A DNA stretch of 64,000 bases, taken from positions 682,001 to 746,000 of the forward strand of contig CBDCUQ010000004.1 of NCBI GenBank assembly GCA_965222835.1, read 5' to 3'. The notes under the pieces were generated by a model. The model saw only the letters and a program-made list of their open reading frames with translations, did no database searches and was not told where the DNA came from. Positions 9,175-18,547 of the stretch are shown here, one piece after another. Numbering within the stretch: position 1 is the first letter of the stretch; each line of letters starts with the position of its first letter. This stretch comes from CBDCUQ01 sp965222835. Lineage in GTDB: Bacteria > Pseudomonadota > Alphaproteobacteria > Rhizobiales > Hyphomicrobiaceae. Made by a program: the position numbers and the translations under genes.

Positions 9175-11043
9175 ATGTCTCTGTTGCGTTTCGTAATTGC
9201 TTTAGTGTTTTCCGTCGGCTGTCTGAGCGCGGTTGTGGGGCATGCTGCGCGCGCGCAAGAGCGGGCCATCGTTTTCGGTGACAGCCTGACCGACGATGGC
9301 AATTGGGCCGCAGATAACCCCGGTCTTGTCGGTTTTTTCGATCTTAATGCCGATGGTGGTGCTTCGAATGGGCCGCTTTGGGCTGAGCAGCTGTTCGGGC
9401 CCATGAACAGTCCGGTTCAGACACCTGGTGTTGTCGACGGCAACATCAATATGGCTTACATCGGAGCTCGCTCTGATGGGCTCATCACGCCCTCGCTGCC
9501 GCATGTTTTTGGGGCCATCGGGCTTCCCGACCAAATCACAGCTTACCTGGGGGCCGGTGGGACGATCGGGCCGAATGATTTGATTGCTGTTTGGGCGGGT
9601 GCGAACAACATACGCGAGTGCATTGACGATCCGACCGTGTGCCTGCCTGCCGCTGGCGATACGCTCGGCAACGCGGCCGCGGCTGCGAACTCGCAGATTG
9701 CGAGTGTGCAAACGCTTATCGGACTTAGTGGGCGGACCATTCTCGTTCCGAACCACACGACGATCAGCGCGACGCCGTATTATCCTGACGGGTCGCCACA
9801 ACAGGCGGATGCGTTGGCGTCGGCCAACGTTTTCAATTCCGTCCTTTTCAGTGGCTTGCAGAATTTGGCAGCGTCGGCCCCGCCTGGGACCAATATCATT
9901 CACGCCGATATCAATGCGGTTCAACGGCTCATTCGCTCCAATCCTGGCGCGTTTGGGTTGAGCAATGTCGATGACGCCTGCAAACCGTCTACAATAGCCC
10001 CGGCATGTGCCGATCCGGATAATTATTATTACTGGGACTTTATCCATCCGACCAGTGTCGTTCACGGATACTACGCGCTCTACTTTTCGCTTCTCCTCGA
10101 CACCGCGCCGGCGATCTTGGATACGGCACCTTTGGGCGACAGCTTGCACGCGTCCAGCGGCCTCGTCACAGATGCCGTCTTCGACCGGTTGATGAATTGG
10201 TTTTCCGGCCCCTACGCCTTCAAGAATGGTCCTTATGTGGAGCTTCTCGGGCAATTGGGACGCTATGATGGGGGCGGGCAAACTGCTGGCTTTGACCTTG
10301 ATCTCGGAGGCTTGCGTCTTGGCTGGGATCACAGGAGCCAGTCGAGCCTGATTGGCGCTTCGATTGCGGTGCTTTCGGGTGAGCAAGATGCGCAACGCTT
10401 GTCGTCTGATGTATCGGTCGTGCGTGGCGACATTTACGGTTCGTACGTGATGGGGCCCGTTTACGGTAGCTTTGACGCCGGCGTCGGCGGTGTCTGGTTT
10501 GATGACGTCGAGCGCGACACGGGATTTGGCCCCGTTGTCGCGGATTCTGAGACGGAGGGCTATACCGTATCGGTCGCTGCGGAGGTTGGTGTCGCGCAAA
10601 ACCTTGGGGGCGTTACCCTGATCCCATCGGCGCGGCTCACATACGTCCATGCCGAAGTCGACGACTTTCGGGAGAGTGCACCGATCTTGGCGCTTGAATT
10701 TGATGAGCGCGAGAGTGACGCGGTTTTGGGCCGTGTTAGTCTTCGTGCGGTTACGCAAGCCAACCTCGGTGCTTGGCCGACGTCATTGTTCGCTGAGATT
10801 GGCTACGAAGACTACTTCTCATTCTCCGGGAATGAGATGACGGCAAGCCTTGTCAACAACACGGCACTTCCTACCGTGGTCGATCCAGGCGATTTGAATG
10901 GCCCGGGGCTTCTTGGAAAGTTGGGGCTATCCAGCAGCCAGCTTTCGGAGACGATGTATCTGGATGTGAACTACGGTATTTCCAGCCACAACGGCGATGG
11001 CGAGACGCATAGTGGGCGTGCGCGATTGAAAGCGCATTTCTAA
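9175..11043 (+). CDS. GDSL-family esterase/lipase autotransporter
   Basis: A 622-residue type V secreted esterase. A signal peptide (about 1-28, ending AARAQ) is followed by an SGNH/GDSL hydrolase domain: IVFGDSLTDDGNW carries the nucleophilic Ser, AVWAGANNI is the block III region, and YYWDFIHPTSVVHGYYA supplies the catalytic Asp-His pair. From about residue 340 to the C-terminal Phe the sequence has the alternating pattern of an autotransporter beta-barrel, ending in the aromatic residue typical of outer-membrane proteins. The esterase is therefore probably displayed on or released from the outer membrane. The ATG at 9175 is the only sensible start for the signal peptide. Monocistronic. Confidence 0.9.
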   Translation: MSLLRFVIALVFSVGCLSAVVGHAARAQERAIVFGDSLTDDGNWAADNPGLVGFFDLNADGGASNGPLWAEQLFGPMNSPVQTPGVVDGNINMAYIGARSDGLITPSLPHVFGAIGLPDQITAYLGAGGTIGPNDLIAVWAGANNIRECIDDPTVCLPAAGDTLGNAAAAANSQIASVQTLIGLSGRTILVPNHTTISATPYYPDGSPQQADALASANVFNSVLFSGLQNLAASAPPGTNIIHADINAVQRLIRSNPGAFGLSNVDDACKPSTIAPACADPDNYYYWDFIHPTSVVHGYYALYFSLLLDTAPAILDTAPLGDSLHASSGLVTDAVFDRLMNWFSGPYAFKNGPYVELLGQLGRYDGGGQTAGFDLDLGGLRLGWDHRSQSSLIGASIAVLSGEQDAQRLSSDVSVVRGDIYGSYVMGPVYGSFDAGVGGVWFDDVERDTGFGPVVADSETEGYTVSVAAEVGVAQNLGGVTLIPSARLTYVHAEVDDFRESAPILALEFDERESDAVLGRVSLRAVTQANLGAWPTSLFAEIGYEDYFSFSGNEMTASLVNNTALPTVVDPGDLNGPGLLGKLGLSSSQLSETMYLDVNYGISSHNGDGETHSGRARLKAHF

Positions 11044-11158
11044 GATTGACCTGCGCAATGGTTCGGTAGCTGAACTCCATCCTCGTTTGCTTCACATCGA
11101 GAAGCGTGTCTCACAACTGCAGAACGCAGTGGCTAAATGTGATTTCTTACTTTGCGGG

Positions 11159-11896
11159 TTAGTGCCGATACTTGTCGACGAAGTTTCGCAGTATTGCTTC
11201 GGGGATGTGAACGTCTTGCTTGTGGCACATGTCTATCAGCTGTTCGGCTTCCTCGGGTTGAAGGTAGCCGTAGTCCTTGTAGATCATGATGCGCAGTTCA
11301 AAGCCATGGCTGTCGGCTTCGGGATGAAACTGCGTGGCGTAAACGTTGTCCTTGTACCGGATCATTTGGTAGGGGCAGGGTGTGGAGGCGAGAAGGTGTG
11401 TGCAGCCTTCCGGTAGCTCTTGCACCGCTTCTTTATGGCCGACGAAGGCCTGAAAATTCTCGGGCAGACCCTTGACCAAGGCATCTCGTTTTCCATCGCG
11501 GGTCAGGGTGCATTCCACTGCCCCCACGTCTTCTCCATAGCGCTCTTTGCTGACTTTGGCGCCGAGGTGGTGCGCCAGAATCCCAATGCCATAACAGCAT
11601 CCAAGAAAGGGGAAATCCGTCGCGGTGATGGCCGGCATGAGATCCAGGATCGTGTCCTCAATCCGCCGTTCAACGTCTGTTTTTTTGTCGGGAGGATCGC
11701 TGACGCAGCCGGGGCCGCCGCCGACAATGACGCCGGCGTAGTCCTGCAATCGAAGTCCCGTGGGAATCGGCTCGTGATCGAGCCGGATGCGCACGGTCTC
11801 CGACGGAGCAAGTCCGGACTTCTCGAGGATGGCGTCGAATTCATTGTCCGAAGCCGCCGTTTCAGGTCGCAATTGCAGGACAAGGAAAGGTTTCAT
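11159..11896 (-). CDS. Class I glutamine amidotransferase domain protein (GMP synthase-like)
   Basis: A 245-residue stand-alone glutaminase-type domain. The triad is visible: the nucleophilic Cys in FLGCCYGIGILAHHLG, and His and Glu in ATQFHPEAD. GVIVGGGPGCVSDP forms the expected glycine-rich loop. Such free-standing proteins are often annotated as GMP synthase glutaminase domain, but there is no synthetase domain here, so the ammonia acceptor or gamma-glutamyl substrate is unknown. It is monocistronic on the minus strand. Confidence 0.85.
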   Translation of the reverse strand: MKPFLVLQLRPETAASDNEFDAILEKSGLAPSETVRIRLDHEPIPTGLRLQDYAGVIVGGGPGCVSDPPDKKTDVERRIEDTILDLMPAITATDFPFLGCCYGIGILAHHLGAKVSKERYGEDVGAVECTLTRDGKRDALVKGLPENFQAFVGHKEAVQELPEGCTHLLASTPCPYQMIRYKDNVYATQFHPEADSHGFELRIMIYKDYGYLQPEEAEQLIDMCHKQDVHIPEAILRNFVDKYRH

Positions 11897-12062
11897 CGGC
11901 TTCGGGCTTCCGCGTGCAATCGCGTGTGTTCGGGCGTGTTATGCTGGGACGTTGCTCAAGAGCGCAACCAGATTGACTTGACCCGCAATGCCCCGGTTGC
12001 GGGTCAAGCGCAGACTAAGATACTAGATTGAGATCTCTATTCCCCCGTTGCCGCCGTGCCTC

Positions 12063-12401
12063 TCACATCGAAAAACTGGTCCCACATCCGCAGGATGCGG
12101 TGGCGTTGGGGTTTTGGATCTTGAAGGCGGCGCCGATGAGGTCGTCGACGAAGTCGATTTCCGATCCTTCCAAATATTGCAGCGAGATCGGGTCAATGAG
12201 GACTTTGGCACCCGCTCTTTCGAGGATGAGGTCATCGTCTTCGGCGCCCGGCACCAGCTCAAATTTGTACTGGAAGCCCGAGCAGCCGCCGCCTTCGACG
12301 GCGACGCGCAGCATGCGGTTGGTCTCTTCCTCGGCCACGATCTCGGCGATGCGGCGGGCGGCGCGCTCGGTGAGGGTGACGGAGATGGTCTCTGCGGTCA
12401 T
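12063..12401 (-). CDS. erpA: Iron-sulfur cluster insertion protein ErpA (A-type carrier)
   Basis: A 112-residue A-type Fe-S carrier that hands clusters to apoproteins. The three ligand cysteines are present: Cys40 in EGGGCSGFQYKF, and Cys104 and Cys106 in ASCGCGTSFSM at the C-terminus. The start at 12401 (MTAETISVTLTERAARR) matches family length; an upstream in-frame start would add 36 unrelated residues. It is divergent from the dgt-like gene, an arrangement typical of alphaproteobacteria. Confidence 0.93.
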   Translation of the reverse strand: MTAETISVTLTERAARRIAEIVAEEETNRMLRVAVEGGGCSGFQYKFELVPGAEDDDLILERAGAKVLIDPISLQYLEGSEIDFVDDLIGAAFKIQNPNATASCGCGTSFSM

Positions 12402-12432
12402 ATCTACAGCTCGATAACCCAAGACATTGGGT

Positions 12433-12448
12433 GGTATGGTTCCGTACC
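12433..12448. promoter_or_regulatory. Imperfect palindrome upstream of erpA
   Basis: GGTATGGTTCCGTACC lies 32-47 bp upstream of the erpA start, in the erpA/dgt divergent region. The outer GGTA/TACC and inner GG/CC match across the dyad. It could be an operator for an iron-responsive regulator, but this is a weak, single-site observation. Confidence 0.25.
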
Positions 12449-12558
12449 AGGGGCGGGGTTGCGCCGCCTCGCGATTCAACACTACGAAGATAGGGTTGAT
12501 AAGCGACAAGTCAATTTCAGGACGCGTTTAGGGTGTCCAGCGAGGCGGGCGGCAGCGC

Positions 12559-13800
12559 ATGTCCCATGTATCTTCACCCCCCGGCCCGGGCGCCAAGGCG
12601 CGTCAGTACGGGGAGAAGCTTGCGCCTGGTGCGCGGTCGCCGGCGGTCTACGCGGCGAGCGGTGTGCCCTCGCTGGGGAGGTTTCATGCCGAGCCGGAGT
12701 GCCCGACGCGCAGCCCCTTTCAGCGGGACCGTGATCGCATTCTGCATTCGACGGCCTTTCGGCGGCTGACGCATAAGACGCAAGTCTTTCTCTTTCACGA
12801 GGGCGACCACTACCGGACGCGGCTCACGCATAGCCTGGAAGTTGCGCAAATCGCACGCACGATTGCGCGCCAGTTGCGGCTCGATGAGGATTTGGCTGAG
12901 GCGTTGGCGTTGGCGCACGATCTCGGTCATTCGCCGTTTGGGCATGCCGGTGAGCGTGCGCTCGATGGCGTTATGCAGGCCTATGGCGGATTTGATCACA
13001 ATGCGCAGAGCCTGCGCGCGGTTATGGAGCTCGAGCGTAAGTATCTCGGGTTCGAGGGGTTGAACCTCACATGGGAGTCGCTCGAAGGTCTGGCGAAGCA
13101 CAACGGACCGGTGAGTGCGGAGACGGGTGCGGCGGTTCTCAAGGTCATTGCCCCGCTTGAGTCCTGGTGCAGCTTGCAGCCGGATCGCTGGGCTTCAGGG
13201 GAAGCTCAGGCCGCGGCACTTTCCGACGATATTGCCTATGTCAATCATGACATCGACGACGGGCTGCGCGCCGGTGTCATTACGCTCGGTGATCTTGATG
13301 GGGTGCCGATTGCTGGTCCTGCTGCACGCGAAGCTGGTGTGCTCGCCGAAGGCCGCATCAGCGGGCGGGCCGTGTTCGAAGTCACGCGGCGCATGATCAC
13401 GGCGCTCATTGGCGACGTGGTGACGACGAGCCGCGCCGCGCTGGCCGCACTGGCGCCTGACAATCCCGACGACATTCGCAATGCGGGCCATGCGGTTGTT
13501 TTATTTTCGCCCGAGGTCGCGCGCGACCTTGCTGGCCTCAAAGCGTTCCTTTTTGAGCGCGTCTACCGGCACGACCGTGTGATGCGTGTCATGGCTCAGG
13601 CCGAGACGATCGTCACCCGCCTGTTCGAACGATACATGTCGGATGCGGCGGTGCTGCCGGAGAGTTGGCGTTTGGCGGTCTCGGGCAAGGATACGGCGTC
13701 GCGGGCTCGGACCATCGCAGACTACGTGGCCGGTATGACCGACAAGTATGCCATCGAGGATTATGAGCGGCTGTTTGACGATCCGCTCGATTTGCGATAG
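12559..13800 (+). CDS. dgt: Deoxyguanosinetriphosphate triphosphohydrolase-like HD protein
   Basis: A 413-residue HD-domain dNTP triphosphohydrolase that splits dNTPs to deoxynucleoside and tripolyphosphate. The metal-binding motif is complete: His in YRTRLTHSLEVAQIA, the HD pair in ALALAHDLGHSPFGH, and the distal Asp in AALSDDIAYVNHDIDDGL. FRRLTHKTQVFLFHEGDH is the typical N-terminal region, and the length fits the type 2 dGTPase-like family. It precedes argS by 61 bp and is probably the first gene of that run. Confidence 0.92.
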   Translation: MSHVSSPPGPGAKARQYGEKLAPGARSPAVYAASGVPSLGRFHAEPECPTRSPFQRDRDRILHSTAFRRLTHKTQVFLFHEGDHYRTRLTHSLEVAQIARTIARQLRLDEDLAEALALAHDLGHSPFGHAGERALDGVMQAYGGFDHNAQSLRAVMELERKYLGFEGLNLTWESLEGLAKHNGPVSAETGAAVLKVIAPLESWCSLQPDRWASGEAQAAALSDDIAYVNHDIDDGLRAGVITLGDLDGVPIAGPAAREAGVLAEGRISGRAVFEVTRRMITALIGDVVTTSRAALAALAPDNPDDIRNAGHAVVLFSPEVARDLAGLKAFLFERVYRHDRVMRVMAQAETIVTRLFERYMSDAAVLPESWRLAVSGKDTASRARTIADYVAGMTDKYAIEDYERLFDDPLDLR

Positions 13801-13861
13801 CGCCCCGCTCAGCTACTGGCGCTTTCTTTCCCCGGGACGGCGCTTTCTCAAGGGACACTTC

Positions 13862-15676
13862 ATGGATCTGTTTGACGACATTGCCAGCCGCATTCGCCAT
13901 GCGCTCGACGTCCTCAAGACAGAGGGCGCGCTGCCTGCCGACCTTGATGTCTCCGGTGTGGAGGTTGAGACACCGCGCGATGCCAGCCACGGCGATTTCG
14001 CGTCGAATGCAGCCATGGTGCTGGCGAAGAAAGCCGGTCAAAAGCCGCGTGACCTTGCAGAGGCGCTCAAGGCTAAGCTCGAGCAGGAAGACGCTTTTGC
14101 TAAGGTCGACGTTGCGGGGCCGGGATTTCTCAACATCGGTGTGACGCCAGGTTTTTGGCACGGCCTCGTGCACGCCATCTTGAATGAGAAAGAGAGCTAC
14201 GGCCGCAGTGATATTGGCAAAGGCGCGAAGGTCAATGTCGAGTATGTATCGGCCAATCCGACGGGGCCGATGCACGTCGGTCATTGCCGCGGCGCTGTGT
14301 TCGGTGACGCGCTTGCAAATTTACTGGCGTTCGTCGGGTATGATGTCACGCGCGAGTATTACATCAACGATGCCGGCGGGCAGGTGGACGTGCTCGCGCG
14401 GTCCGCGTTCCTGCGCTATCGCGAGGCGCTTGGTCAGGACATCGGTCCGATTCCCGAAGGGCTCTATCCCGGTGAGTACCTTAAGCCGGTCGGCGAAGCG
14501 CTGGCGAAGACATACAAGAAGGACCTGTTAGATCTGCCCGAGGAAGAGTGGCTGCCCAAGGTGCGGGACGAGGCCATCGCTGCGATGCTGGGCATGATCA
14601 AGGACGACCTTGCGGCCTTGAATATTAGCCATGACGTCTTCTTTTCCGAAGCCTCCCTCACGTACGGCAATTATGACATGGTGGCTGATGCCATTTCCGT
14701 GCTTCGTGAAAAGGGCCTTATCTATGAAGGCCGGCTTGAGCGGCCTAAAGGGCACGACGACGAGGAGTGGGAGGATCGGGAGCAGACGCTGTTCAAGTCA
14801 ACGGCGTTTGGCGACGAAGCAGATCGTGCGTTGCAGAAGTCGGACGGCAGCTACACCTACTTCGCGGGCGACGTTGCGTACCACCACGACAAGCTCACGC
14901 GTGGCTACCGGCATTTGATCAATGTGTTTGGTGCCGACCACATCGGCTATATCCCACGCATGCTGGCAACTGTTGCTGCGTTCGCGGATGGGACCGTGGA
15001 ACGTGACGCGAAGGGCAAGTTGAAACACTGGCATACGGTTGGCGGCTCGGCCGATCTCGATATCAAAGTCGTCAGCCTTGTGAAGCTCTTCAAGAACGGC
15101 GAACCCTATAAGATGTCGAAGCGTGCCGGCACGTTTGTCACGTTGCGCGATGTCGTTGACGAGGTGGGCCGGGATCCGGTGCGTTTCATGATGCTCTACC
15201 GGAAAGAACTTGAAGAGCTTGACTTCGACTTCGCCAAAGTGACGGAGCAGTCCAAGGACAATCCGGTTTTCTATGTTCAGTACGCGCACGCGCGCGCCGC
15301 GAGCGTGTTCCGCAATGCGAAAGAGGTTTTCCCCGATCTCGAGCCCGGCGGTGAGGCGATATGCACAGCCGATCTCACGGCTTTGACCGATCCGGCGGAG
15401 CTCGATGTGGTGCGTCGGCTGGCTGCGTTTCCAAGGGTGATGGCGGGTGCGGCCGAGGCACATGAGCCACACAGAGTGGCTTTTTATCTATATGATTTGG
15501 CTTCGAATTTTCATGGATTGTGGACGCGAGGCAATGATTCGCCACATTTGCGATTTATCCAGCCGAGTGACCGGAGTCTGACCGTTTCACGGCTTGCGTT
15601 GGTGGGGGCAACGCAGCAGGTCATATCCTCAGGTCTTGCGGTGCTCGGAGTCGAGGCACCGGACGCCATGCGGTAG
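13862..15676 (+). CDS. argS: Arginyl-tRNA synthetase
   Basis: A 604-residue class I aminoacyl-tRNA synthetase that charges tRNA-Arg. The N-terminal additional domain starts MDLFDDIASRIRHAL. The HIGH-type motif appears as MHVGHCRGAVFGD and the KMSKS-type loop as YKMSKRAGTFVTLRD, both intact. The ATG at 13862 has AAGGGAC upstream and gives family length; an in-frame start 114 bp earlier would overlap dgt. It lies between dgt and the SPOR protein gene, as in many alphaproteobacteria. Confidence 0.95.
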   Translation: MDLFDDIASRIRHALDVLKTEGALPADLDVSGVEVETPRDASHGDFASNAAMVLAKKAGQKPRDLAEALKAKLEQEDAFAKVDVAGPGFLNIGVTPGFWHGLVHAILNEKESYGRSDIGKGAKVNVEYVSANPTGPMHVGHCRGAVFGDALANLLAFVGYDVTREYYINDAGGQVDVLARSAFLRYREALGQDIGPIPEGLYPGEYLKPVGEALAKTYKKDLLDLPEEEWLPKVRDEAIAAMLGMIKDDLAALNISHDVFFSEASLTYGNYDMVADAISVLREKGLIYEGRLERPKGHDDEEWEDREQTLFKSTAFGDEADRALQKSDGSYTYFAGDVAYHHDKLTRGYRHLINVFGADHIGYIPRMLATVAAFADGTVERDAKGKLKHWHTVGGSADLDIKVVSLVKLFKNGEPYKMSKRAGTFVTLRDVVDEVGRDPVRFMMLYRKELEELDFDFAKVTEQSKDNPVFYVQYAHARAASVFRNAKEVFPDLEPGGEAICTADLTALTDPAELDVVRRLAAFPRVMAGAAEAHEPHRVAFYLYDLASNFHGLWTRGNDSPHLRFIQPSDRSLTVSRLALVGATQQVISSGLAVLGVEAPDAMR

Positions 15677-15758
15677 ACTGGCGATTCGAAAGTGCGTGTC
15701 GCAGCGACTTTGCGGGCCAATCACTGTGCGGGCCTATTGGGTGTGAGGTAATTCCGAA

Positions 15759-17405
15759 ATGTCACGTTCGTCCGGTTCCCAGACGCAACAGAACATTCAT
15801 CCGTTTCCTAATGCTAAAGCAGGGGAACAGGATCCGCGGGAGTGGACGACGGGAGGTGGCGCGCCGCGTCAGGGTGGTCACCCGCAAGGTGCTCAGCAAG
15901 GGTATCCGCAGCCCTCTTATCCTGCTCCTGGCGAAGGTCCGGCAGGCGATCCCTTTGCAGGTGGGCAGAACAGCTCATTCACGCCGGCCCAACAGGCGCC
16001 GTCGAATGCGCCGGGCGCGCATCAGGTGCATCAAAACCCGGCCTATGGACAGGCGCCGCAACAGGGCGTGGCCCAACAACAGCAGGGTCAATATCCTTCA
16101 CACTACGATCCATATGCGCAGGCCCAGCTGGGTCAGTATTTTGCGCAGGCTGGTCAGGGGCAATCCGGTCATGGACATCGTGGTCAGGGCGGATATCAGC
16201 TGCCTGCCGGGCAGTCTTCGCAGGCTCTGCCCGGTCAAGGGCTTCGTGGCGGCTCGTACGATCAGTGGCAGAACCCGGGGCAAAGCCCGGATCCCCGCTC
16301 TTACGATCTTTCAAGCTACCAGCATCCGACAGGTGCGCCGGCTCAGCAGGCTGGGCTTACGCCTGCGGACTACCAGCAGCAAACCGCACATGGCGGGGCG
16401 TGGGGCGCGCACGACCCGTACGGTCAGCAGCCGGTCGATCCCGCGCTCGATCCGCACGGATACGGTCCTCAGGACGCAGGCGACTATGAGCAAGGCTATG
16501 ACGAGGACGACTACGAGGACGACGACGCGCCAAGCGGCCGTCGCTGGATCAAGATCGGTGCGGTACTGGGCATGGCGATCGCGGTCGGTGGTTTCGGGAT
16601 GTATGCCTCGGAGGTGATTTTTGGGCCTGGTAGTGATGGCGCCACGCCGGTGGTCAAGAACTCTGCAGGTCCGTCCAAGGTCAAGCCCGAGGATCCGGGC
16701 GGGCGCAAGTTTGATCATGCCGACAGCAAGATCATGGGACGGCTCGGCGATGCTGGAAAGAGCACCGGCGGGTCCTCGGTGACCGGTGGCTCGAAAAAGG
16801 TTTCTACGCTCGTCGTTAATCCGGATGGTTCGATCCAGGCTCCGACGGCGGCGCCTGAAGCATCGGCGGGTCCGGCTCCGACTGGCGTTCCTGGGTTGTC
16901 GATTGTCGACATCAGCGCGCCTCCGCAGCCTGCGGCCGATGCGGCACCGGCGAAGCCTGCGCCAACCACAACCGCGGCTACTCCTGAGAAGACGCCTGCG
17001 CCTGCTCCTACGAAGCCCGTGATCATTTCCAAGGCTCAGACGACACCGGCCAAACCGGCTCCCAAGCCGGCACCGAAAAAGCCTGCGCCTAAGGCGACCG
17101 CGGCCACAACGCCTGCGCCCGCTGCGCCGCGGCCAACGGGGGCCGGGTACGTTGCCGTGCTGGCGTCTGTTCCGGCGACGGGTTCGAGCCAGCTCGATGC
17201 GCTCAAGCAGTTTGCAAATCTGCAAAGCAAGTACGCCAACCTGCTTGGCAACAAGACGCCGGAAGTCCAGCTGGCCAATCTTGGTGAGAAAGGGACGTAT
17301 CATCGTCTCCTTGCCGGACCGCCAGGATCACGCGAGTCCGTCAGTGAGCTGTGCCGGAATTTGAAGGCGGCTGGTCACAGCGGGTGCTGGCCACTGGCGT
17401 ACTGA
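15759..17405 (+). CDS. SPOR-domain membrane protein
   Basis: A 548-residue bitopic protein. Residues 1-240 are low complexity, rich in Gln, Pro, Gly and Tyr. An acidic stretch (about 240-260) precedes a transmembrane helix (about 267-285, IGAVLGMAIAVGGFGMYASE). A Pro/Ala/Lys-rich periplasmic linker then leads to a C-terminal SPOR domain (about 463-548: GYVAVLASVPA through GHSGCWPLA). SPOR domains bind denuded glycan strands at the division septum, so a septal role is likely. Unusually, the low-complexity segment is on the cytoplasmic side. The downstream neighbour is nagZ, 40 bp away. Confidence 0.88.
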   Translation: MSRSSGSQTQQNIHPFPNAKAGEQDPREWTTGGGAPRQGGHPQGAQQGYPQPSYPAPGEGPAGDPFAGGQNSSFTPAQQAPSNAPGAHQVHQNPAYGQAPQQGVAQQQQGQYPSHYDPYAQAQLGQYFAQAGQGQSGHGHRGQGGYQLPAGQSSQALPGQGLRGGSYDQWQNPGQSPDPRSYDLSSYQHPTGAPAQQAGLTPADYQQQTAHGGAWGAHDPYGQQPVDPALDPHGYGPQDAGDYEQGYDEDDYEDDDAPSGRRWIKIGAVLGMAIAVGGFGMYASEVIFGPGSDGATPVVKNSAGPSKVKPEDPGGRKFDHADSKIMGRLGDAGKSTGGSSVTGGSKKVSTLVVNPDGSIQAPTAAPEASAGPAPTGVPGLSIVDISAPPQPAADAAPAKPAPTTTAATPEKTPAPAPTKPVIISKAQTTPAKPAPKPAPKKPAPKATAATTPAPAAPRPTGAGYVAVLASVPATGSSQLDALKQFANLQSKYANLLGNKTPEVQLANLGEKGTYHRLLAGPPGSRESVSELCRNLKAAGHSGCWPLAY

Positions 17406-17445
17406 TGCTGGCTCCGCATTTGGCGGGACCAGCCCGGCGGATGAC

Positions 17446-18477
17446 ATGCGCTCTGCACTAATTACCGGCCTCGCCGGCACGAGCCTTACCGACGGTGAGC
17501 GTGCGTTCCTTAAGGACGTGCGGCCCGCCGGGATCATTCTCTTTTCGCGGAATTGTGAAAGCCACGCGCAGATCCGTTGCCTCACCGCCAGCATGCGGGA
17601 AGCTGTGGGGACGGACGAGCTTCTGCTTCTCATCGATCAGGAGGGCGGGCGCGTACAGCGGCTGCGTCCGCCGTTGGGGCGCCTGTTGCCGGCGGGTGTG
17701 GCTTATGCTGAGGCTTACGTGCGGGAGTCGCAGCGTGCTTGCCGGTCCGCGTTCCTTGCGGCGCGACTTCTCTCCGATGATCTCAAGGCGCTCGGCATCA
17801 ACACGAATTGTGCCCCCGTTCTCGACGTGCCGGTTCCAGGCGCACACGATGTGATCGGCGACCGGGCGTATGGTACCGACCCGGTCCAGGTGGCTACGTT
17901 GGGCCGCGCGGTAGCGGAAGGCCATCTGGCGGGCGGCGTGCTTCCCGTAATTAAGCACATTCCGGGGCATGGGCGTGCCACGGCTGATAGCCACCTGGAG
18001 CTACCGGTGGTGGACACAGACCGGCGCACGCTGTCGGCCAGTGATTTCGTCCCGTTTCGGCTGTTGGCCGATATGCCCGCCGCGATGACGGCGCACGTTG
18101 TCTTTTCGGACATCGATGCCGTCGCGCCGGCGAGCACGTCGTTAACCGTGACGCGTGAGGTGATCCGGGGGGAAATTGGGTTTCAGGGGCTCCTGATGAG
18201 CGATGACCTCAGCATGAAAGCTCTGCGGGCTCCGATTCGCGATTCGGCCGCGGCGGTGATTAGGGCAGGATCCGATATTGCCCTACATTGCAATGGAGAC
18301 CTGGCTGAAATGGAGGCTGCTGCCGGTGGTGTTCCCGCCTTATCCGGACTGGCGCTGGAGCGATTCTCGGCTGCTTTGAAAGGGCTTGCGAATCTGCGGT
18401 CTTACGATGCCGCCGAGGCCGAGGCGGCGCTTGCCGCCGTGCTTCAGGGCCACACCTCCGCTCCTGAATCAGTGTAA
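17446..18477 (+). CDS. nagZ: Beta-N-acetylhexosaminidase NagZ
   Basis: A glycoside hydrolase family 3 enzyme of 343 residues that removes GlcNAc from anhydro-muropeptides during cell-wall recycling in the cytoplasm. Diagnostic motifs are LLIDQEGGRVQRL, VIKHIPGHGRATADSHLELP (catalytic Asp-His loop) and LLMSDDLSMKAL (nucleophilic Asp). No signal peptide is present, as expected. The spacing (40 bp after the SPOR gene, 70 bp before the chosen scpA start) suggests one transcript. Confidence 0.94.
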   Translation: MRSALITGLAGTSLTDGERAFLKDVRPAGIILFSRNCESHAQIRCLTASMREAVGTDELLLLIDQEGGRVQRLRPPLGRLLPAGVAYAEAYVRESQRACRSAFLAARLLSDDLKALGINTNCAPVLDVPVPGAHDVIGDRAYGTDPVQVATLGRAVAEGHLAGGVLPVIKHIPGHGRATADSHLELPVVDTDRRTLSASDFVPFRLLADMPAAMTAHVVFSDIDAVAPASTSLTVTREVIRGEIGFQGLLMSDDLSMKALRAPIRDSAAAVIRAGSDIALHCNGDLAEMEAAAGGVPALSGLALERFSAALKGLANLRSYDAAEAEAALAAVLQGHTSAPESV

Positions 18478-18547
18478 TGTTTGTGTCGAAACTGCCGCGT
18501 CAGATCGCGGTACCGCGCGGGCCCCGCGCCTGCTATTGGATGATGCG

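Noticed and set aside
9202..10758. 518-residue minus-strand frame
   Set aside because: Antisense to the GDSL autotransporter, with Arg/Ile-rich composition and no motif.
15842..17303. Several long frames in both strands over the SPOR gene
   Set aside because: Shadows of a low-complexity Q/P/A-rich gene; the SPOR domain fixes the true frame.
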